A stretch of DNA of 64,000 nt from NCBI GenBank assembly GCA_030710605.1, contig CP092872.1, positions 8,982,230 through 9,046,229 of the forward strand, written 5' to 3'. Numbering within the stretch: position 1 is the first letter of the stretch; each line of letters begins with the position of its first letter. This document shows positions 12,901-21,900 of the stretch, one piece after another. The translations under genes and the position numbers were made by a program. The stretch comes from Cordylochernes scorpioides (lineage: Eukaryota; Arthropoda; Arachnida; Pseudoscorpiones; Chernetidae). The notes below the pieces were generated by a model. It was not told the DNA's origin, did not search any database, and saw only the letters and a program-made list of their open reading frames with translations.

Positions 12901-15900
12901 ACATATGTGAAAAGCAGTTAGATTTTGCAATTACAAATGTGCCAGAGTCCCGTTTGGTTACTTGCACTGGTGGGGTTGGACTTTTGCAAGAATCGGGGGC
13001 CATTGTACGATTTTTTTAAATCTGAAAAAAGTGTCCAATGCGGGAATTGAACCCAGGTCGTAGTGGTCGAAAACCAACGGTTTAGACCATCCTTCCACCG
13101 AACCCCCCTCCTAAATAGTACTGTTATCAAGTGTTTAAACAAGATAACAGATAAGTAAAAATAGTTTTTTAAGACAACTTGAAATATTCTTTATATTACT
13201 TGATAACAGTACTATTTAAGAACATGCTGTGATATTATTTCTCATTTACTCTTTTGTCTTATATGGTAACAATGTTGTTGCCGAAACGTCACACGCTAAT
13301 AAATTATTTGGATTAGGTCTTATTTTGCTTTTTTCATTATAATCTATAATCAAAATTGTACTTTATCATAGAAAGTTTTCTTCTTTTTTTATCTCTACTC
13401 AATCATATTAGGGCATGAAGCTCGGTCTGCCACTGAGTAGTGCTCCCAGTCTTAATGACAAAGGCAGACACATTCTACTTCACTCAGTCATGATGGACAC
13501 ATTATTGACTGTATTGACTCATCCATTGATGAGCTCTACTCATTCTCAGCAGAAGTCTCAAGCTTTACAAGCTTGATACCCTAATACGATTGAGTGGAGA
13601 TAAGAAAGAAGAAGGATATGAAGCTTGTAGGGCAATTATGTATAACAATTTTCCTATTGAATAAAATAATAATAATAAAAAATATATATAAATTCTCAAT
13701 TAATACTCTCTTCCCACAATGTAATATAAGATAATAAGACCAAATACCGTAGTTTTCTAGTTCTAATCTATAATCCAAATTGTGCATTATCATATGCCGT
13801 AGCTCTTTCATTGCCAGTATACCGTTTTGTGTGATTTTGAGCCCTTACTCAGGTGCCACCCATTGCCAGTGTGTGATTTTGAGTTTTTACTCAGATGCCT
13901 AAACATGCTCACATGAGCTAAGTACCTCAACATTTATACTCCATGTTCAATAGGCCCTGTATATTAACCTGTATTTGATAGTGTCACAGTGGAAGTTATT
14001 TTTTTTTTTTTGCTTCTCTATAGTACACATGGTACAGGCCATGATAATGGCCTTCTCACCATGATGGTGAGTAGAAGTTAGCGACTGCTTTTACTGTAAG
14101 TGCACCACATTTCTACACATGTGAAAAGCAGTTTGACTTTACACTTACAAATATGCCAGAACCCTGTTGGTTACTTGCACTTGCTGGTGGGGTTGGACTT
14201 TTGCAAGAAACGGGGGCCATTGGAGCATTTTTTAAATCAGAAAAAAAGTGCCAAATGTGGGAATCGAACCCGGGTCGTAGTGGTTGAAAACCAACGGTTT
14301 ATAACATCCTTCCACCGACCCTCTGGAAGTAAATAATAGTTTTTGTGTGTGAATGACTAGGTTTTGATTTTATATATATAAAATTCAGTAGAAGGGATTA
14401 AAATGTATATTGGCCAGGGATTGCAAGAAATACCAATCAAATGAAAATATGAATTGCTTCACTTCCATCAATAATTGACAATATGACCCAGAATAAGTAT
14501 ATTGCTACGGCGTTTTATGGTTTCCACAAGTCCATATCTCAGAAGAAGGCCAAGTGACACTCACTCCTCACTTTCTTACTGCTACTTTTTTGTGTTGTTT
14601 TTCTTGCTTCCCTCTTTCTCTTTCTTATTTTTTTTCTTTTTTTTATTTTTCTTCTGTCTATATCGTTATTTCCTTTGTCTCACTGCTTTGTTCTTATGCA
14701 TACCTCTGGTGAATCCTGTATAGGGTCAGTGACCCTAAATAAAGGCTTTTTTGTTGTTGTTGTTGAAAATATGAATTAAAAGAGCCAATCAAAAGCCCGC
14801 CATTGAGTAGTGCTCCCAGTCTTAATGACAAAGGCAGACGCATTCTACTTCACCCAATCATGATGGTTGTCAAGCTCTACAAGCTTGATACCCTTCTTCT
14901 TCTTCTTCTTTCGTATCTCCACTCAATCACACTAAGGTATCAAGCTTGTAAAGCTTGAGATTTTTGATGGTGTCTGCCGGGGAAGAGTAGAGCTCATCAA
15001 TGGATGAGTCAATACAGTCAATAATATGTCTTGGGGTTGCAGGCTGAGAATTGCACTTAGTACATAGTGGGAAAACCTTGCAACCATTCTGGAAAGTCAT
15101 TGTCCGTAGATGACCAGACTTAAGTCTGGAAATCAAAGACTGTTGTTCTCTTGGGAGGACAGAACCGGTGCTTGTCCCTCCTGCTCTGTACCAGTCATGT
15201 GCAGCATCAGATTTCCATTCCTGCAGGCATTGGGTTTTGATGGTACGGAGGAGGTCTCTTTCATCTAGTTGGGTGGTGGATTCTCTTGCTTCAGGTAGGC
15301 CAAGAGCTCCAGCTTTTGCCAGAGAGTCTGCCAGCTCATTACCAGGAATTCCAACGTGAGCTGGAAGCCATTGCACTGTGACTGAGCTGTTGGCTGGGAG
15401 TCGGTTTACAGACTTAGCAATGCTCTTGAGGAGAGGTTCTTGACTGGAGAAGCAGCTTTGAAGGGTATAAATGGCTGCTCTTGAGTCGGAGTAGATTATT
15501 ATTTTGCTTGGTGAGTTGATGTTGATGTCTTTTAGAGCCGTATCTATAGCAGAGAGGCTTGATACCCTAATATGATTGAGTGGAGATAAGAAAGAAGAAG
15601 AAGATGAATTAAAAGAAAGGAGAAATATAAATACAGTCAACTTTTAGTGACTATATGGTGACAAATATTCTTCAATTTGATATGTTAGCAATCATCACTC
15701 CCAGCTCATCTAGTGACCTTCCCGTAGCTTTCTTGATCCCTTCTAGTCAGCTCATTGTAGATCTTCCTCTTTTCCTTACTTTTTTCCACCTTTTTTCCGA
15801 TGCTGTTACCGAAACGTCACACACTATTTTTTTGAATTTAATCTTATTACCTTGTGTTTCTAATCAATAATCCAAATTGTAAAACGACATTTGAAAATTA

Positions 15901-18900
15901 TCCTGCATGTGTTTCTTTTAAACAAAAAATCGAAATTTATTTTTAAGAATAAATAACGATTATTTCTAACCTTAGGGATGAAGTTTTTTTTTTTGCTTAT
16001 CCCTAGTACACGTGGTACAGGCCATGATAATCATGGTGGGTAGTTAGCTGCCGCTTGTAAGTGCACCACATGTCTACACATGTGAAAAGCAGTTCGACTT
16101 TGCACTTACAAATGTGCCAGAGCCCCATTTGGTTACTTGCACTCGCTGGTGGGGTTGGACTTTTGCAAGAATCGGGGGCCATTGGAGCATTTTTTTTTTT
16201 TTAAACAGAAAAAAGTGTCCAATGCGGGAATCGAACCCAGGTCGTAGTGGTCGAAAACCAAATGGTTTAACCAGCCTTCCACCGACCCCCAGGGGTGGAC
16301 ATGAAGTATGAAAGGATGAATTGTGAAGAGCAATGACAAACGGAAAAATAAAAGTGTAAAAGATCCCATCCTTGGACACTTTTATTTTTCTGTTTATCAT
16401 TACCCTTCACAATTCATCCTTTCATACTTCATTCCTAAGGTTAGAAATAATCGATATTTCTTCTTAAAAATAAATTTCGATTTTTCGTTTAAAAGAAACA
16501 CATGCGGGATAATTTTCAAATGTCGTTTTACAATCATGAGCTGCGTTATATTGTATTATAAAATCCAAATTGTACCTTATCATTTTAGAAGTTGTTTTCA
16601 CGTTGTTATAATGAGGTTCCATTGTATCTATAGATGCATTAGTGCGCCATCTGGTATCAAAATTCGAAATATTATTATAGACACGCATGATTCTTCTTTT
16701 TTTTTTTTTTAATAAAAAAATTTCTACTATCTTTACTGCAATGGAAAAATTAATGGGAGGGCCTGGCTTATCAGTTAGCCTCCCATTAATTTTTCCATTG
16801 CAGTAAGGACAGTAGAAATTGTTTATTTAAAAAAAAAGAATCATACGCGTCTATAATAATTTTGAATTTTGATAATGTATGTATATATGCACATCTTCAC
16901 ATGCTCATCATTTAAACATGTTTATCCACCATGTCTAAAAAAGTGTTTCTAATCGTGGTGTTCCATCAGTTTTGTCATGTCAGCCTTCCATAATGGCATG
17001 CTGAGGACCATGAAAGCCAACTACGCCGTCAAGTAAGTAGTTATACCTAGATTGTGTTGTTGCTGTTGTTTCTTATCCCTTGTGTAAATATTACACGAAT
17101 TCCATGATCTCATGGAATGGGGTATAAGGGTGCAGCTTTCGTTGATCATGGCACCATGATCCAGGCACACTTTGGTGAAAGTCTGACTTTGCCTGTAGTT
17201 TGAGGCCATTTCTAACATGGAAGCAGACACCTTTGCTGCCGACTCTAACATGAGTACAGACGCAGCTCCTCTGCATCCCTGGAGAAGGAACCCTTACTGA
17301 GGTCTATCAACTGGGTCAGTTGAACTCAGGATTTTTAAAGAGGTCTACTCCTCTTCTAACAATGCTGCTGTTGTTGTGTGTTTGGTCCACGACTGCTTAT
17401 TTGTCAGAGTTATTCTGCTTGTTTCGCAGCTGGCCTTCATATCTGAAGGTTGTTTCCCTATCTGCCACCTGGGGACATTGCCTTGTAAACCTAGATTGTA
17501 CACCCCCTATAGGTATCACACAGATGTGGGATAGATTCAAATATTCTCTAGAAGGATAATAATCTAGAAAAAAAGGTCACCTCTCCCTTTAAAATAAACA
17601 CTAACTCTAAACACCTATTGATCATTTATGCAAACTAGTAGACTCAGGTTCATGAGAGAGTCACAAAACCAGCTTTGGCAAACACAAAAGGCCAACCTGG
17701 AAACCATTATTTGGGCTAATGGTTTGAAAAAAAAGAGTCTGTTGTGGATTTCTCAATTATGAATTCAGCCTGATTGTAGAGGCGATTAAAATAATATGCA
17801 AAGTTTTTTTTTGTGTCTATGGGACCAGTAGCCTTCTTTCTTTTTAAAACTTACACTCATGGATAAAACTTAAGGAAGTGGAAAGTCTTTGATGTGCCAA
17901 TCATCTATTTTTCTTTTTTAAAGGAGACAGAGGAAATTTTGTTCACACTTGGTTATCTTGTGTGTCTTCAATAAAGGTCACTGTGTATCAAGTATCTCTC
18001 AGAGTTATTGTCTGAATCCTGATATACATGCTAAAAAGTACAACTTCCTTAAGTTTTGTCCATGAGTGTATATTGGTTATCTCGTGTGTCTTCAATGAAG
18101 GTCACTGTAATATCTTTCAGAGTTATTGTCTGAATCCCGATATACATGCTAAAATATACAACTTCCTTAAGTTTTGTCCATGAGTATATCTTTCAGAGTT
18201 ATTGTCTGAATCCCGATATACATGCTAAAAGGTACAACTTCCTTAAGTTTTGTCCATGAGTGTATCTTTCAGAGTTATTATCTGAATCCTGATATATAAG
18301 CTAAAAAGTACAACTTCCTTAAGTTATGTCTATAAGTGTAATTTGCCTGATTACAGCGATGGTTAAAAGATTGTAAATCGTTTTTTTTTATGAGCAATAG
18401 TTACCCAGGAATTATTTGAAAAGGTAAAAATAGAATTTGAGTAAAAAGTTTTTTTTTTTTTAATTTAGGTTTTTCAAGCTTTCGTTGAAGAGCAAAAAAT
18501 TTTCTTGAAAGCTTGCAAAATCTAAATTAAAAGAAACTTATTACCTAAATTATTTTTTCTCCTTTTTTCAAATCGTTTTTTGTGTCTATGGGACCAGTGT
18601 AGCCTCCTTTAAAACCAATTTCGTCCTCAGATCTCTCAGTCCTATGGAAGGACTTCAATAAACACAAAGAGGTTCTCTTACTGAAGAGTTGTGTCTACAG
18701 GGAGGGAGATCTCCGAGTCATCAGGCCGTTGGTCTACGTCAGAGAGAAGAATCTCAGGACATTTGCTGAAGAGGTAAGACAACTTTCTCTACCATCCTCT
18801 CCCTTGCTATCTCTTCAACACTACCTACACTCATGGACACAACTTATTCTTCTTCTTTCTTATCTCTACTCAATCATATTAAGGTATCAAGCTTGTAAAG

Positions 18901-21900
18901 CTTGAGACTTTTGATGGTGTCTGCCGGGGAAGAGTAGAGCTCATCAATGGATGAGTCAATACAGTCAATAATATGTTTTGGGGTTGCAGGTTAAGAATGG
19001 CACTTAGTACATAGTGGGAAAACCTTGCAACCATTCTGGAAAGTCATTGTCCGTAGATGACCAGACTTAAGTTTAGAAATCAAAGATTGTTGTTCTCCTG
19101 GGAGGACAGAACCGGTGCTTGTCCCTCCTGCTCTGTACCAGTCATGTGCAGCATTATATCTCCATTCCTGCAGGCATTGGGTTTTGATGGTACGGAGGAG
19201 GTCTCTTTCGTTTAGTTGGGTGGTAGATTCTCTGGCTTCAGGTAGGCCAAGAGCTCCAGCCTTTGCCAGAGAGTCTGCTAGCTCATTTTTACGAATTCCA
19301 AATGAGCTGGAAGCCATTGCACTATGACAGAGCTGTTGGCTGGGAGTCGGTTTACACATTTAACGATGCTCTTGAGGAGAGGTTCTTGACTGGAGAAGCA
19401 GTTTTGAGGGGTATAAATGGCTGCTCTTGAGTCGGAGTAGATTATTATTTTTCTTGGCGAGTTGATGTTGATGTCTTTTAGAGCCATATATATTGCAGAT
19501 AGTTCCGATTTATAAACTGAAAGGTGTCTAGGGTGGGAAAGGGAGATTTTTTCCAGGATCTTTGTAGATAGCAATTCCACTGCCAGATAGTCCAGTTTCA
19601 AGTTGGCTACCGTCAGTGTAAATTGTGATGTCGAAGAGGGAGCTATTTTCCTCAATGATTTGGAGGTCAAGAGCTTTAAGTAATTCTGGCTGAGTTCCAT
19701 GTTTGTGGAGATTGTCTGGTAGATGAGAGAAACAGATGAGTTTGTTGCGAGTTCTGTTTGGGGATAGGAAGTTCTTATGATAGTGGAAAGTCTTTCTCGC
19801 TGGTCGTCTATTTTTTGGAAGAGACAGAGGCAATTTTGTTCACACTTAGTTATCTCGTGTGTCTTCAATAAAGGTCACTGTAATATCTTTCAGAGTTATT
19901 GTTTGAATCCAGATATACATGCTAAAAAGTACAACTTCTACAAGGTAATAAGACCAAATCCAAATAAATAAATAGTGTGTGATGTTTCGGTAACAACCTT
20001 GTTACCATCTTCAGACACTTTTGTCTGCAGATGATAACAATGCTGTTATCGAAACGTCACACACTATTTATTTATTTGGATTTGGTCTTATTACCTTGTG
20101 TTTATAATCTATAATTCAAATTGTGCCTTATCAAGTTACAGCTTCCATTCAACCAGCATGTATCATCCACAATGCACGTATATTTTCAAAAATTTGTTTT
20201 TAACACACAAAGAATGTAATATATTTTCTTTCACCCTTTCAATATCATAAGTATTTAAAATATGCAAATAATAATTTGTATATAAAAATAGTATTTATCA
20301 TCAATTTATTATCGTGATACTCCTGTTGAAGGACTGACAAGTCCGAAAGCTTTAAAATAAAAAGTTGAGCAAGAAACTTAACCATGGAAGCTTTATTTAT
20401 TATAAACACAAGGTAATAAGACCTAATCCAAATAAACAAATAGTGTGTGACGTTTCGGTAACAGTGTTGTTACCACACTTGTTTACACACTTGATAACAG
20501 TAACTATTTAAAACATGCTGTGGTAAAATTTCTCATTCAGTACTTTTGTCTGAAGATGGTAACAACGCTGTTACTGAAACGTTACACACTATTTGTTTAT
20601 TTGGATTTGGTCTTATTACCTTGTGTTTATAATCTCTATAATCCAAATTGTGCATTATCAACTTTATTTATTTTATAATAACAACTTCCTTATGTTTTAT
20701 CCGTAAGTGCATATACCTTCAAAGAGGCTTCCTCAACACTGAAGAGCTCTCCTCCTGATGATCAGGTGGAGGTTCTTTGTTATTCCCCTTTATACCTCAA
20801 AGCTTAGAATTCTCTATTAGTTGGGGGTAACTGCTGGGTGGGTTCATCACTGATGAGCCAGGCCATCCAAATATACAGTTAAACCTGTCTATACCCTTAT
20901 TAACATATCTCTACAATAAAATGGAGAAGTTCTAATATGTAAAATCTATAGATTGACAAGTTTAATACGTCAGTTAAAACACTTGAATTCAATTTTCCCA
21001 GATTTATGCACAATATATCTCTATATATATAAAAATGAATGTTTGTATGTTTGTTTGTCTGTTTGTCTGTCTGTATGTCCGGTATACAAATTTGCAGTAG
21101 TTCACTAATTCAAACCAAAATTTCCATACATAGGTAAAAGAATACGGGGAAGACAATAGGCTATTTTAAAAAATATATAAATCAATTATTAAAACTATAT
21201 ATTTTTAGTCAGAAAATGATGATGACGATATTGCTGTATCATGTTTGATTATCAGATACAAAATTATATCGGGAAAAATTCCAAAAAGCAGAGACCACGG
21301 GTGAAACCAGTTCATTATTTTGTATGCAGGAACAAAATTCTAACAGAAAAACATTCATTCGAGCAGAAAACAAAAGCCAGATCATCTTTCTATAAAAATA
21401 TCGCTTCTCAGACACAAAGTTTGGAGCGGGACGTTTCACAAGAGTGACATCCACGGCGCCAATTTATAATTGTAACGAATAGTATTTGAATAGGGTACAT
21501 TTAATAGGGTAAAACCCGGGCGTTGCCCGGGTCATTCGGCTAGTATTAATTAAACAATACCACATGACTGTAATAATCTTCTCGGTAATATTTAGACGAC
21601 AAGACAAAATAAAAGAAGAAGAGTTTCTTCAATAGATTTCTTTTTTTTTTTTTAAGGTTTCGGGCGAAAAACCCTTCTACAGGCGTGATTACGGCAACAA
21701 ACATGACACTATAATGCAGGTACTGTGGCTAGAAAGAGAATATATGCACATGGTTATTTACATATTTGCGGAATAAGCTATGTAAATGAGGATTTGCATT
21801 TGTTATGACTATTATAATTAAAGAAACTCTTCTTCTTTTATTTCGTCTTGTCGACCACATGTTTCTGAAGATGACTTTCTTTTCATCTTATTAACGTAGT

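Noticed and set aside
18631..18700. Longer version of TtcA-like exon 7 starting at 18631 ([20 protein letters not shown])
   Set aside because: It conflicts with the phase of exon 6 (gives a stop) and adds residues absent from the family; acceptor 18700 fits exactly. A minor isoform is not excluded.
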